From Clostridia bacterium (GTDB lineage Bacteria; Bacillota; Clostridia; Lachnospirales; Lachnospiraceae), in the NCBI GenBank assembly GCA_910575725.1, contig CAJTFE010000004.1:1-64000 (forward strand): a stretch of 64,000 bases of DNA, given 5' to 3'. Below are positions 17,956 through 25,966 of this stretch, in pieces. The position numbers and the translations under genes were made by a program. The notes beneath the pieces are model-generated. The model searched no databases. It was not told the DNA's origin and saw only the letters and a program-made list of their open reading frames with translations. The stretch's first letter is position 1; each line of letters opens with the position of its first letter.

Positions 17956-19239
17956 TTATTCTTCCAGAAGCTTCTCCACACTGGCAAGCTTTACACAGAG
18001 CACAAACAAATCTGCTGCCACTGCCAGCTCCTCCTTGGTGGGGAAGGAGGGCGCAATACGGATATTGCTGTCCTTGGGATCCTTTCCGTAGGGATAGGTA
18101 GCTCCCGCTCCGGTCATCACCACGCCGGCTTCCCTGCACTTGGCAACGACAGCCTTTGCACAGCCCTCCATGGCGTCAAAGGAAATGAAATAACCGCCTC
18201 TTGGACGGATCCAGCTTCCAATCCCAAGACCGCCGAGCTCTCTCTCCAGCGTGTCAAGAACCGCCTCGAACTTGGGACGCATAATGTCCGCATGCTTGCG
18301 CATATGAGCATGAATCCCGTCAATATCCTTAAAGAAGCGCACATGGCGAAGCTGATTCACCTTGTCATGGCCGATGGTCTGAATCATAAGCTGCTTCTTA
18401 ATATCCTTCAGATTATTCGGGGACGTGGCAATGCAGGCCACGCCGGATCCCGGAAAGCTGATCTTGGAAGTGGAGCAGAATTTGTAGACAATGTCCGGAT
18501 TGCCCGCCTTCTCGCACTCGTCCAGAATCTCCAGCAGAAAATCCTGCTGATCCTCGTATAAATGATGCACACAGTAGGCATTGTCCCAGAAAATGCGGAA
18601 ATCCTCCGCCGCAGGCTTTAGAGCCGCAAAACGGCGCACCGTCTCGTCAGAATACGTAATGCCCTGGGGATTGGAGTACTTAGGCACGCACCAGATCCCC
18701 TTGACAGCCGGATCGCTGCTCACAAGCTCCTCCACCAGATCCATATCCGGGCCCTGGTCTGTCATGGGAACATTGATCATCTCGATTCCGAAATATTCCG
18801 TAATGGAAAAGTGGCGGTCATAGCCGGGAACCGGGCATAAGAACTTCACCTTATCCAGCTTTCCCCAGGGAGTATGTCCCATTATGCCGTGGGTCACTGC
18901 CCTGGCTACGGTGTCATACATCACATTCAGGCTGGAATTGCCGTAGATAATCATTTTGTCCGGAGATACCTCAGACATCTGTCCTAAAAGCTCCTTGGCC
19001 TCCTTCACGCCGTCCAGCACACCGTAATTCCGGCAGTCCACGCCCTCCGAATCCTTCAGATCTGCACTGCTGTTCAGAACATCCATCATTTCCATAGAAA
19101 GATCCAGCTGTTCCGCACTCGGTTTTCCCCTGGACATATCCAGACGCAGATTCTTTGCCTGGGCCTCCCGGTACTTTTTATCCAACTCCGCTTTTAAGCT
19201 TAAAAGCTCCTCTCTGCTCAATTCCTGGTAAGGTTTCAT
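17956..19239 (-). CDS. PLP-dependent aminotransferase (aspartate aminotransferase-like)
   Basis: This 427-residue fold-type I aminotransferase has an N-terminal LRLDMSRGKPSAEQL, substrate-loop NSSLNVMYD near 100, CVPKYSNPQGITYSDE near 185, DNAYCVHHL near 217 and the PLP lysine in STSKISFPGSG near 250. It ends with RGGYFISFDAMEGCAKAV. This sequence type matches the class sometimes called alanine-glyoxylate-like or aspartate aminotransferase (PF12897), which interconverts aspartate and oxaloacetate. It stands alone, upstream of the shared terminator. Aspartate supply would link it loosely to the homoserine dehydrogenase encoded 0.9 kb upstream. Confidence 0.88.
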   Translation of the reverse strand: MKPYQELSREELLSLKAELDKKYREAQAKNLRLDMSRGKPSAEQLDLSMEMMDVLNSSADLKDSEGVDCRNYGVLDGVKEAKELLGQMSEVSPDKMIIYGNSSLNVMYDTVARAVTHGIMGHTPWGKLDKVKFLCPVPGYDRHFSITEYFGIEMINVPMTDQGPDMDLVEELVSSDPAVKGIWCVPKYSNPQGITYSDETVRRFAALKPAAEDFRIFWDNAYCVHHLYEDQQDFLLEILDECEKAGNPDIVYKFCSTSKISFPGSGVACIATSPNNLKDIKKQLMIQTIGHDKVNQLRHVRFFKDIDGIHAHMRKHADIMRPKFEAVLDTLERELGGLGIGSWIRPRGGYFISFDAMEGCAKAVVAKCREAGVVMTGAGATYPYGKDPKDSNIRIAPSFPTKEELAVAADLFVLCVKLASVEKLLEE

Positions 19240-19416
19240 TGTACTCCTCCTGTTTTACTTCCGCAATATCCCTGCTGCCGGGCAAAAGCCGTATCCCGGC
19301 TCTGCGCAGCAATGATGCTCCATTTTCCGTCAATTATATTTCCTGTAGCAGATTATCCTTTTTTTGCGGATTTGTCAAGCCGTTTTTCTTAATCTGCCTG
19401 CCTTTAAAGGGAAAAC

Positions 19417-19998
19417 TCAAAGAGAAACATCACCGAACACAACCTCCACCAGATGGTTGTACTCCTGCCAGGTGGGATGCTCTTTAAGCTCCCTTAGCGC
19501 TCTGGCAATGGAACGGTACATCCAGCCATGCATACTCTTATCCTTTACATTAAACCGTTCCCACACAGCATCCCCAATGATGCACACATCCCGGTGAATG
19601 GCCCGAAGATTGGAAAGCTTGTCCGCCAGAGCCAGCATCTTTGCATCCGTATCCGCCTCTGTCTCCAGAAAGGTAATCGTCTCCTGCTTGCGGATCTTCC
19701 AGGTAAGAGCCGCCGGAAAGTTCCTGCGCTTATCCTCGCTTTCCCCTATGACCAGCTCCGTGATCCTCCGTCCGAAACGGGCAAGCAGATCATCCTCCGT
19801 AGCCGCCGTGTCCTCCAGAACATCGTGCAGAACCGCCGCCGCAATTACCTCCTCATCGTCCGTCATGGCGGACACAATGGCCGCCGCCTCAATGGGATGG
19901 ACAATGTAAGGCACATTCGTCCCCTTCCTGGTCATTCCCGAATGAGCCTTTGTAGCAAAAATAATTGCCGAATCAAATAGTGTCAATACCTTCTCCAT
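19417..19998 (-). CDS. HD-domain hydrolase (MESH1/SpoT-hydrolase-like)
   Basis: The 193-residue cytoplasmic protein has the single HD hydrolase domain of RelA/SpoT enzymes without synthetase or regulatory domains. Motifs are ATKAHSGMTRKGTNVPYIVHP (first His pair), AAVLHDVLEDT (HD motif) and a late ALADKLSNLRAI (Asp). Small alarmone hydrolases of this type can break down (p)ppGpp, but other nucleotide substrates are known. The start at 19998 is set by GGAGGGGGAAG; a longer frame to 20046 lacks a site. It is in tandem with homoserine dehydrogenase, 108 bases apart. Confidence 0.82.
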   Translation of the reverse strand: MEKVLTLFDSAIIFATKAHSGMTRKGTNVPYIVHPIEAAAIVSAMTDDEEVIAAAVLHDVLEDTAATEDDLLARFGRRITELVIGESEDKRRNFPAALTWKIRKQETITFLETEADTDAKMLALADKLSNLRAIHRDVCIIGDAVWERFNVKDKSMHGWMYRSIARALRELKEHPTWQEYNHLVEVVFGDVSL

Positions 19999-20106
19999 AC
20001 GCTTCCCCCTCCAATGGGTTCCAGGCCCCCGGCTCTGCTCCCCCATAAGCAGAACCGGACGCCATGCTTTTCGCAGCAGCCCCCGAAGAGGCCGGTGCGC
20101 TTACTC

Positions 20107-21396
20107 TTATGCATATACACGCAAAATCGTGGAAATTTCTTTGATCATAGACATCTCTCCAAGCACCAGAAGCGAATCCTTGAAATGGCGCTCCAGCACT
20201 TGCTCTGTAATAACCGCAAGCTCCGCAAACTCCCCATGCTTGTTCTTCTGAATCACCTGGGCGATGCTTACATTGTTATTGCCGAACACAGAGGCAATCC
20301 CGGCCAGAACGCCGGGGCGGTCTTCTACCTGCAGACGCAGAAAATACCGATGGCTGGCCTCATCCGCAGGCTTTACCCGTAAGCTCTTATAACAGGTACA
20401 GCCAAGCTTTCCGGTACTGCCTGCCCGGATATTCCGGACAACCTCAAAAATATCTCCGGCTGCCGCGCTGCCCGTAGGGAATCTGCCGGCGCCGCGCCCC
20501 AGAAACATGGCGTCGTCCACCGCATCCCCGTGAATAAAAACAGCATTAAAGGCATCCTGGACAGAAGCCAGAGGATGCTCTCTGGGAATCAGCATCGGAT
20601 ACACTCCGGCCTCTATGCCGTCTCCGGCATTCTTTGCCACGCCCAGAAGCTTAATCACCATATTCAGTTCATCTGCATAGGCAATATCCGCAGCGGTAAT
20701 CTTTGTAATGCCTTCCGTGAATACATCCCCAAAGGTAACGCGGGAATTAAAGGCAATGGAAGCCATAATCGCCACCTTGCGCCCCGCGTCGTACCCTTCC
20801 ACATCTGCCGTGGGGTCTGCCTCCGCATATCCAAGCTTTGACGCAAGAGCCAGCGCCTCGGAAAACTCCATCCGCTCCTCGGTCATCCGGGTGAGAATGT
20901 AGTTGGTCGTTCCGTTTACAATCCCCATAACCTCTGTGATATAGTTGGCGGCCAGACACTGCTTCAAAGGCCGGATAATGGGAATCCCCCCGGCTACCGC
21001 CGCCTCAAACATCAAATCACAGCCATGTTCCTGGGCCGTATCCAGAAGCTCCCTCCCGTAATCCGCCAGCAGATCCTTATTGGCCGTCACCACATGCCTT
21101 CCCGAGCGCAAGGCCTCCAGAATGTAAGTCTTTGCCGGTTCTATGCCGCCCATCAGTTCAATAACAATCTGAATCTCCCGATCCGCAAGAATCTCCTTCC
21201 AGTCCTCCGTAAACAAAGAGGAATCCATGCCCGGCCGCTCCTTGCCTTTATTCCGGACAAGCACTTTCGTAATCTCCACATAAGCGCCCAGCTTTCGGGG
21301 CATCTCCTCTCTCTGGCGGCTTAGGATCTCAAAAACCCCTCCGCCCACTGTTCCCGCACCTAAAAGTGCGGCCTTTATTACCGGAATCTCTCCCAT
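20107..21396 (-). CDS. hom: Homoserine dehydrogenase
   Basis: The 429-residue enzyme reduces aspartate semialdehyde to homoserine, the branch point to threonine and methionine. The Rossmann motif AALLGAGTVGGG is near the N-terminus, and the catalytic domain carries MGIVNGTTNYILTRM near 170 and YAEADPTADVEGYDAGRK near 200. The C-terminal 80 residues form an ACT domain (YFLRLQVEDRPGVLAGIASVFGNNNVSIAQ), the usual threonine-feedback site. AGGAGA six or seven bases before the ATG at 21396 decides the start. A TTGACA promoter lies 64 bases upstream. Confidence 0.95.
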   Translation of the reverse strand: MGEIPVIKAALLGAGTVGGGVFEILSRQREEMPRKLGAYVEITKVLVRNKGKERPGMDSSLFTEDWKEILADREIQIVIELMGGIEPAKTYILEALRSGRHVVTANKDLLADYGRELLDTAQEHGCDLMFEAAVAGGIPIIRPLKQCLAANYITEVMGIVNGTTNYILTRMTEERMEFSEALALASKLGYAEADPTADVEGYDAGRKVAIMASIAFNSRVTFGDVFTEGITKITAADIAYADELNMVIKLLGVAKNAGDGIEAGVYPMLIPREHPLASVQDAFNAVFIHGDAVDDAMFLGRGAGRFPTGSAAAGDIFEVVRNIRAGSTGKLGCTCYKSLRVKPADEASHRYFLRLQVEDRPGVLAGIASVFGNNNVSIAQVIQKNKHGEFAELAVITEQVLERHFKDSLLVLGEMSMIKEISTILRVYA

Positions 21397-21459
21397 TCTC
21401 TTTCTCCTGTCTCTGCGTCGAGCCTTCCCTTTCTTCATGGAATTGTAACCACAATTATA

Positions 21460-21488
21460 AGTTTACTATGATTTCGAGGACATGTCAA
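21460..21488 (-). promoter_or_regulatory. Predicted hom promoter
   Basis: On the minus strand TTGACA, 17 bases, TAAACT, with an additional TATAAT a few bases further down. No T-box, riboswitch or leader peptide was seen between it and hom. Confidence 0.55.
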
Positions 21489-21573
21489 AAGAACTTTTCT
21501 TAAAATTTTCCATACATTTTCCATAATATGAAAAACTTTTGTAACAGTTTAGAAAGAATTGCCAGACAACACG

Positions 21574-22095
21574 CTAGGTATTCTCCTTAAGCCATCGTAT
21601 AGAGTCCCTGTAATCCGGAAGGATCTCCTCCACAATCCGATAAAACGCTTTGGAATGATTCATCTCCCTTCGGTGCGCCAGCTCATGGACGACCACATAA
21701 TCCTGCACCTCCTCGGGGCAGAGCATCAGCTTCCAGTTATAATTCAAATTGCCTTTTGCGCTGCAGCTTCCCCACCTGGTTTTCTGTCCCCGGATGGAGA
21801 TCCGCCCGTAAGTAACACCCATCCTCCGGGCATAATAGGCAGTCTTCTCCCCAAGCACCTGCCGCGCCTGCTCCCGGCAGGCATATTCCTCCTCCCGGCT
21901 CAGCACCGGCAGCGCGCTTCCTCTCTCTTTTTGCTCCGAAAGCTTCTTCTGCAGCCACGGCTCATGCTGCCGCACAAATGCTTCAATCCGGTCTGCCGGA
22001 TACCGAAGAGGGGCGCGCACTACAACCCTTCCCTCCCGTGTCACCTGCAATGCCAGCGTCCGGCGCCTGCTGCGTATTATCTCATAAGAAATCAT
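21574..22095 (-). CDS. YgjP-like metallopeptidase-domain protein (DUF45)
   Basis: The 173-residue soluble protein has the zinc motif VVHELAHRREMNHSKAFYRIV (HELAH near residue 138) after RWGSCSAKGNLNYNWKLMLCP, the two signatures of the YgjP/WLM-type (SprT-like) family. Length and domain match the family throughout. Its natural substrate is not known; related WLM and SprT proteins act on DNA-protein crosslinks. It is the last gene of the SOS-boxed operon, six bases after the glycosylase-like gene, which fits a repair-linked role. Confidence 0.88.
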   Translation of the reverse strand: MISYEIIRSRRRTLALQVTREGRVVVRAPLRYPADRIEAFVRQHEPWLQKKLSEQKERGSALPVLSREEEYACREQARQVLGEKTAYYARRMGVTYGRISIRGQKTRWGSCSAKGNLNYNWKLMLCPEEVQDYVVVHELAHRREMNHSKAFYRIVEEILPDYRDSIRWLKENT

Positions 22096-22101
22096 ATGGC
22101 T

Positions 22102-22872
22102 TCATCCTTCCTCTCGAAACTCCGTCATGCAGCCTCGGAAGCGCAGGGGCAGAAGTCCCTGCTGGCACCTGGGATTCCTGCGCTCCTCTATGGCAATGCT
22201 TTTACAGAAGCTCTTCCACAGCTCTCTGAATTCCTGCTCCCTCTCTGTGGGATGTCCCAAATAGTCCGTATTCAGCTCCCTGGCATCTGCGAGAACCCAC
22301 AAAGATCCCTTGGGGTGTACTGCCATAACGCCTCTGTGCTTATCGTGGATCACCCAGTTTTCCTGCCGGAAGCGATCTGCAAAATGAGGCGCCATCAGCG
22401 GCAGAACCGCATAGGCCGGCTCAATGGCGCTGTAAAGCACGCCGTTTTCCAGCTCCTCAAAGCGCACGAAACCCATATACCGATGGGCCTCATGCCAGGC
22501 TTTGATCCGAAGGCTCATAACAAGAGACACATCGGGATTCTGAAGGCAGTTCATTACCCGGCGGCCGTCCTTCATATGAAGCCCCAGAACCACAACCCGA
22601 TAGATAGCATCCGCCCGGCCGCTGTCCGTACAGGCTGCCGCATAGCAGACGGCTTCAAAGGCCTCCTCCCCAAGCCGTTCCCGAATGGTGCGCAGCACCT
22701 TCTCCGCCTTGACCGTATCCGTCTTAACCTGGCGGTAGTCGCAGAAGAGCTCCAGCGTATCCTGTTCATCCGTTTTCAGTTTTACGTTTCCGTGTCCCAG
22801 ACGGCTGTCCCAGGCGTCATAAATCCCGGTGAGAATCCCGTCCAGGCTGTCCTCACACCAAAAGATAGTCAT
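22102..22872 (-). CDS. TIGR03915-type putative DNA repair protein
   Basis: The 256-residue protein opens with TIFWCEDSLDGILTGIYDAWDSRLG, then MKDGRRVMNCLQNPDVSLVMSLRIKAWHEAHRYMGFVRFEEL and VLYSAIEPAYAVLPLMAPHFADRF. This matches the family annotated as putative DNA metabolism/repair protein that always accompanies the radical SAM protein encoded just upstream (16 bases). The domain is distantly like uracil-DNA glycosylases. The reaction is unknown. Gene order radical SAM, this protein, YgjP and the SOS boxes ahead of them support a DNA damage role. Confidence 0.88.
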   Translation of the reverse strand: MTIFWCEDSLDGILTGIYDAWDSRLGHGNVKLKTDEQDTLELFCDYRQVKTDTVKAEKVLRTIRERLGEEAFEAVCYAAACTDSGRADAIYRVVVLGLHMKDGRRVMNCLQNPDVSLVMSLRIKAWHEAHRYMGFVRFEELENGVLYSAIEPAYAVLPLMAPHFADRFRQENWVIHDKHRGVMAVHPKGSLWVLADARELNTDYLGHPTEREQEFRELWKSFCKSIAIEERRNPRCQQGLLPLRFRGCMTEFREEG

Positions 22873-22888
22873 AGGCTTTTACTTCCAA

Positions 22889-24205
22889 TCAAATAACTGC
22901 CTGTCCGCTATTCTGATCATCAAAAAGCGACAGCTGGCGATACGTAATCTGCTCCCCCGTTCCAAAGGGCAGACGCTCCTTTACATCCAGAAGATTCCGC
23001 GTAATATAGTCTTCCTCAATCCGGATGGGATACATGGTACGCCCCCGGCAGGTGATAAAGTAGAGAGCCCGCTTCAACACGACCCCCATCCGCTTCAAAT
23101 CGGGAAAATCCACAGTCCCCAGCCGCCTGGCCTTCACAATCCTCTGGGCGGAGCGCACCCCGATCCCAGGAACTCTCAGCAAGGTCATATAATCCGCCCG
23201 GTTCACTTCCACCGGAAACTGTTCCAGATGGCGCAAGGCCCAGTCGCACTTCGGATCCAGAAGCACATTAAAATTCGGCTTCTCCTCGGAAAGCAGCTCC
23301 GAAGCCCGAAATCCATAATAGCGCAAAAGCCAGTCCGCCTGATACAGACGGTGCTCCCGTAAGAGCGGCGGCCCTCCGGGAAGGGCCGGAAGCAGACTGT
23401 CCTCATTGACACGCACAAAGGCGGAGTAAAATACCCTCTTCAGCGCAAACTTCTGATAGAGGGATTCCGCCACAGACACAATCTGATAATCATTCTCCGG
23501 CGTGGCACCTATAATCATCTGGGTAGACTGCCCGGCCGGGACAAAACGGGGGGCGCTGCGGTAAAGAGCAAGCTCGTTCTTGTTCTCCTCCATGCGGTTC
23601 TGAACCTGCCGCATGGGCGTGAGAATGCGCGCTCTGGACTTGCTGGGAGCCAGCTTTTTAAGGCCCTCAGCTGTAGGAAGCTCTAAGTTTACGCTCATGC
23701 GATCCGCAAGATATCCCACAGCCTCAATCAGACGGGGATCCGCGCCCGGTATGGCCTTCACATGGATGTATCCCCCGAAGCCGTATTCATGACGCAGCTT
23801 ATAAAGGGTCTGATAGAGAAGCTCCATAGTATAGCTGGGACTTTTCAAAATGCCCGAACTAAGAAACAGCCCTTCTATATAATTCCGCCGGTAAAATCCC
23901 ATGGTCAGATCGCAGACCTCCTGGGGGGTGAATGCCGCCCTGGGAACGTCATTGGAAGAGCGGTTCAAGCAGTAGCGGCAGTTGTAGATACATTCATTTG
24001 TAAAAAGAATCTTCAATAAAGAAATGCAGCGGCCGTCCGCTGAAAAGCTGTGGCAGATTCCGCCCACCGCACAATTCCCCACGCCTTTTCCCTGGTTCCC
24101 CCGTTCCGTTCCGCTGGAAGTGCAGGCTACGTCATACTTGGCTGCATCAGACAAAATATTCAATTTTTCCATCAGCGACAGCTTCTCCGGCACACGGATC
24201 TGCAT
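22889..24205 (-). CDS. Radical SAM protein, putative DNA modification/repair (TIGR03916)
   Basis: The 438-residue protein has the radical SAM iron-sulfur motif CIYNCRYC near residue 79, TMELLYQTLYKLRHEYGFGGYIHVKAIPGA near 125 and a helix-hairpin-helix DNA-binding segment LLRVPGIGVRSAQRIVKARR near 345. It has been annotated as a putative DNA modification or repair protein; a spore-photoproduct-lyase-like chemistry is possible but unproven. GAAGGAGGGG precedes the ATG. It is the first gene of a three-gene operon whose promoter carries two adjacent SOS boxes. Confidence 0.9.
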   Translation of the reverse strand: MQIRVPEKLSLMEKLNILSDAAKYDVACTSSGTERGNQGKGVGNCAVGGICHSFSADGRCISLLKILFTNECIYNCRYCLNRSSNDVPRAAFTPQEVCDLTMGFYRRNYIEGLFLSSGILKSPSYTMELLYQTLYKLRHEYGFGGYIHVKAIPGADPRLIEAVGYLADRMSVNLELPTAEGLKKLAPSKSRARILTPMRQVQNRMEENKNELALYRSAPRFVPAGQSTQMIIGATPENDYQIVSVAESLYQKFALKRVFYSAFVRVNEDSLLPALPGGPPLLREHRLYQADWLLRYYGFRASELLSEEKPNFNVLLDPKCDWALRHLEQFPVEVNRADYMTLLRVPGIGVRSAQRIVKARRLGTVDFPDLKRMGVVLKRALYFITCRGRTMYPIRIEEDYITRNLLDVKERLPFGTGEQITYRQLSLFDDQNSGQAVI

Positions 24206-24226
24206 CCTTCGTCCCCTCCTTCAAAA

Positions 24227-24283
24227 CAAACATTTGTTCTCGAACGTTTGTTTTATTCTAGCACAGAAGAGGAAAAGTTACAA
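24227..24283 (-). promoter_or_regulatory. SOS-boxed promoter of the repair operon
   Basis: On the minus strand TTGTAA (24278-24283), 17 bases, TAGAAT with a TG extension (24255-24260). Two adjoining boxes follow at 24241-24254 (CGAACGTTTGTTTT read on plus) and 24227-24240 (AGAACAAATGTTTG on minus). The second matches the Firmicutes LexA consensus CGAAC-RNRY-GTTYG at all but the first base. LexA there would cover the transcription start. Confidence 0.7.
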
Positions 24284-25083
24284 GTACTATTTTTCAATCG
24301 GACGGCAATATTATTTACCCCATTTTCCAGATATGCCAAAAGCGCCCCGGAATTTTTGCAATAAGTCTCTGTGAATTTTTCCAAGGCTTGCAGAAGATGG
24401 CTTTTCACCTCTGCAAGCTCCATTTCTCCCAGGCGGCTTTTCACAAAAAGACAGTCTTTTTCCGAAAGCATTTCCTCCCCCAAGGGCTTCCCGGCCAAAA
24501 TATGCATTGCCATGACCAAAAGCACCTCTTCACAGACATTATCGGCAAAGTCTTCCTCCTCCCCGAAGCGGAAACGCAGCAGCCCTCTTACCATCCCCTG
24601 GGGAAATGCTTTTAAAAATTCCTGCTCTCTGTCAACGCACACAAGGAATTCATAGATTCTGTCAATTCCCGTGTAAGGGGACAAGTCCCTTAGCACCGGG
24701 TAATCCAGCGTTAAAATCGTATTCTGGGGCTCGAATTCCATATTGTACCACCGAAAAAACTCCGGCATCCCTTTAAGAACCGTATCTGCCAGATAAGGGC
24801 TTCCGTAGTCGGAAAATTCCGGCAGGAGCTTATGGTAAAGCTCCAGAGCCCTTTTTACCTTTCTCTCCACGGCTGCCTTTCCCGCCTCATACATCTGCCT
24901 GGCAGAGGTTCCCTGGGCCGCAGCTGCCTGGGAAGACTCAAGCTCCGCCTCCTGCATACAGTACAGCACTGCCTCCATCAGCTGCTCTGCCTTCTCATAA
25001 GAAACCGACGTGCTGTCCGTCCCCGTGTATCTCTCTGCCAGCCGCCCAACAATGGGCAGCAGCTCTTCCAGCTCATAATTCAT
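24253..25083 (-). CDS. DUF6179-family protein
   Basis: The 276-residue mostly helical cytoplasmic protein begins MNYELEELLPIVGRLAERYTG and contains YLADTVLKGMPEFFRWYNMEFEPQNTILTLDYPVL, a stretch I associate with DUF6179. It has no signal peptide or catalytic motif that I recognise. The ATG at 25083 follows GGGAGGGG; the frame extends to 25341 through the upstream gene and is not used. It is 70 bases from DUF6323, its constant partner. Its last codons contain the -10 box of the repair-operon promoter, so the two transcription units interlock. Function unknown. Confidence 0.75.
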   Translation of the reverse strand: MNYELEELLPIVGRLAERYTGTDSTSVSYEKAEQLMEAVLYCMQEAELESSQAAAAQGTSARQMYEAGKAAVERKVKRALELYHKLLPEFSDYGSPYLADTVLKGMPEFFRWYNMEFEPQNTILTLDYPVLRDLSPYTGIDRIYEFLVCVDREQEFLKAFPQGMVRGLLRFRFGEEEDFADNVCEEVLLVMAMHILAGKPLGEEMLSEKDCLFVKSRLGEMELAEVKSHLLQALEKFTETYCKNSGALLAYLENGVNNIAVRLKNSTCNFSSSVLE

Positions 25084-25153
25084 AAAAACCCCTCCCTTTC
25101 CTTTTTTGCGCCTGTTACCGGCCGCTCCATGCTCTGTAACCTGCACCCTCCGC

Positions 25154-25666
25154 CTAAAACAAATCGTACAGAGCCTCCAGATACAAGTCCCGATCCCACC
25201 GTTTGACCTCGTTAAGCTCCGTGTACTCCCCGTACCCTTCCGAGGCCTGATACCCCCGGTAGCCTGCCCGGACAGCCTCTGCAAAAATCTGCAGGCAGGT
25301 TCCTTCCAGATAGCCCAGATCTCCAAAACACACTTCTTCAAACTGCTCCTTCATAAAATGCAGCAATTCTTCATCGGAAATCTCATCCTGCATTTCATTT
25401 TTGTAGAGATAGAAAATCTCCTGCAGCCTAAGCAGCGTATCCACATAATTATTCTGGTCAATAAAATCAGAATCGCAGAACTGTTCAATCACCTTCGGCA
25501 GGATTCCCGGGCCGAATTCCACCCGGCGCTCCCTCTTCAGCACACGAGACCGCTCCGCCACCAAAAGCTCTGCGTCCTGCTGTGTCAGCACAAGCCCGTA
25601 CCTGGCAGTCATCTCATTTGTTTCCAGTACCTTTGCAAGCTGGTTTTTCTGTTGTAACAAAATCAT
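25154..25666 (-). CDS. DUF6323-family protein
   Basis: The 170-residue acidic helical protein carries LTQQDAELLVAERSRVLKRERRVEFGPGILPKVIEQFCDSDFIDQNNYVDTL, the recognisable DUF6323 pattern. It precedes DUF6179 in a two-gene unit. The ATG at 25666 has GGAGAAGG at good distance; a TTG at 25681 is the alternative start. An extended -10 TGCTATAAT lies about 140 bases upstream, followed by a 12-bp hairpin in the leader. No function is known to me for either protein; the strict pairing suggests a complex. Confidence 0.75.
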   Translation of the reverse strand: MILLQQKNQLAKVLETNEMTARYGLVLTQQDAELLVAERSRVLKRERRVEFGPGILPKVIEQFCDSDFIDQNNYVDTLLRLQEIFYLYKNEMQDEISDEELLHFMKEQFEEVCFGDLGYLEGTCLQIFAEAVRAGYRGYQASEGYGEYTELNEVKRWDRDLYLEALYDLF

Positions 25667-25721
25667 CCAATCCTTCTCCAAACAATCGCCCCCTTGTTCT
25701 TTTTAAAGAATTCTCTCCTGC

Positions 25722-25757
25722 TTCAGAAAAGCCGTATTTTTCTGAGGCTTTTCTGAA
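25722..25757 (-). other. Leader hairpin before DUF6323
   Basis: TTCAGAAAAGCC and GGCTTTTCTGAA form a perfect 12-bp stem around a 12-base loop in the untranslated leader of the DUF6323 gene. It may be a terminator-like or stabilising structure. Confidence 0.5.
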
Positions 25758-25878
25758 ATGTTACATGAAAAATAAGTTGCCGGCCATGGCGCGGCCAGTA
25801 ATGAAAACGATTATAGCATTCCCCTGACCACCTTACCAGTCTTGATTTTTTTTGATTTTTGTGGTATTATAAGGATGG

Positions 25879-25915
25879 AAAAAGGGAGACGGATTCTTCA
25901 TCCGCTCCCTTTTTT
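25879..25915. terminator. Terminator of the nucleobase permease gene
   Basis: AAAAGGGAG-CGGA pairs with TCCG-CTCCCTTTT around a short loop, flanked by A and T runs. It lies about 50 bases past the permease stop on the minus strand. Confidence 0.8.
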
Positions 25916-25966
25916 ATGTGATCTTTTCATTTTTATCCTGCGTGTCTCCTGCCTGCGGCAGATTCT

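Noticed and set aside
21559-22896. 445-codon plus-strand frame opposite YgjP and the repair gene
   Set aside because: Antisense shadow; no ribosome site, promoter or recognisable motif.
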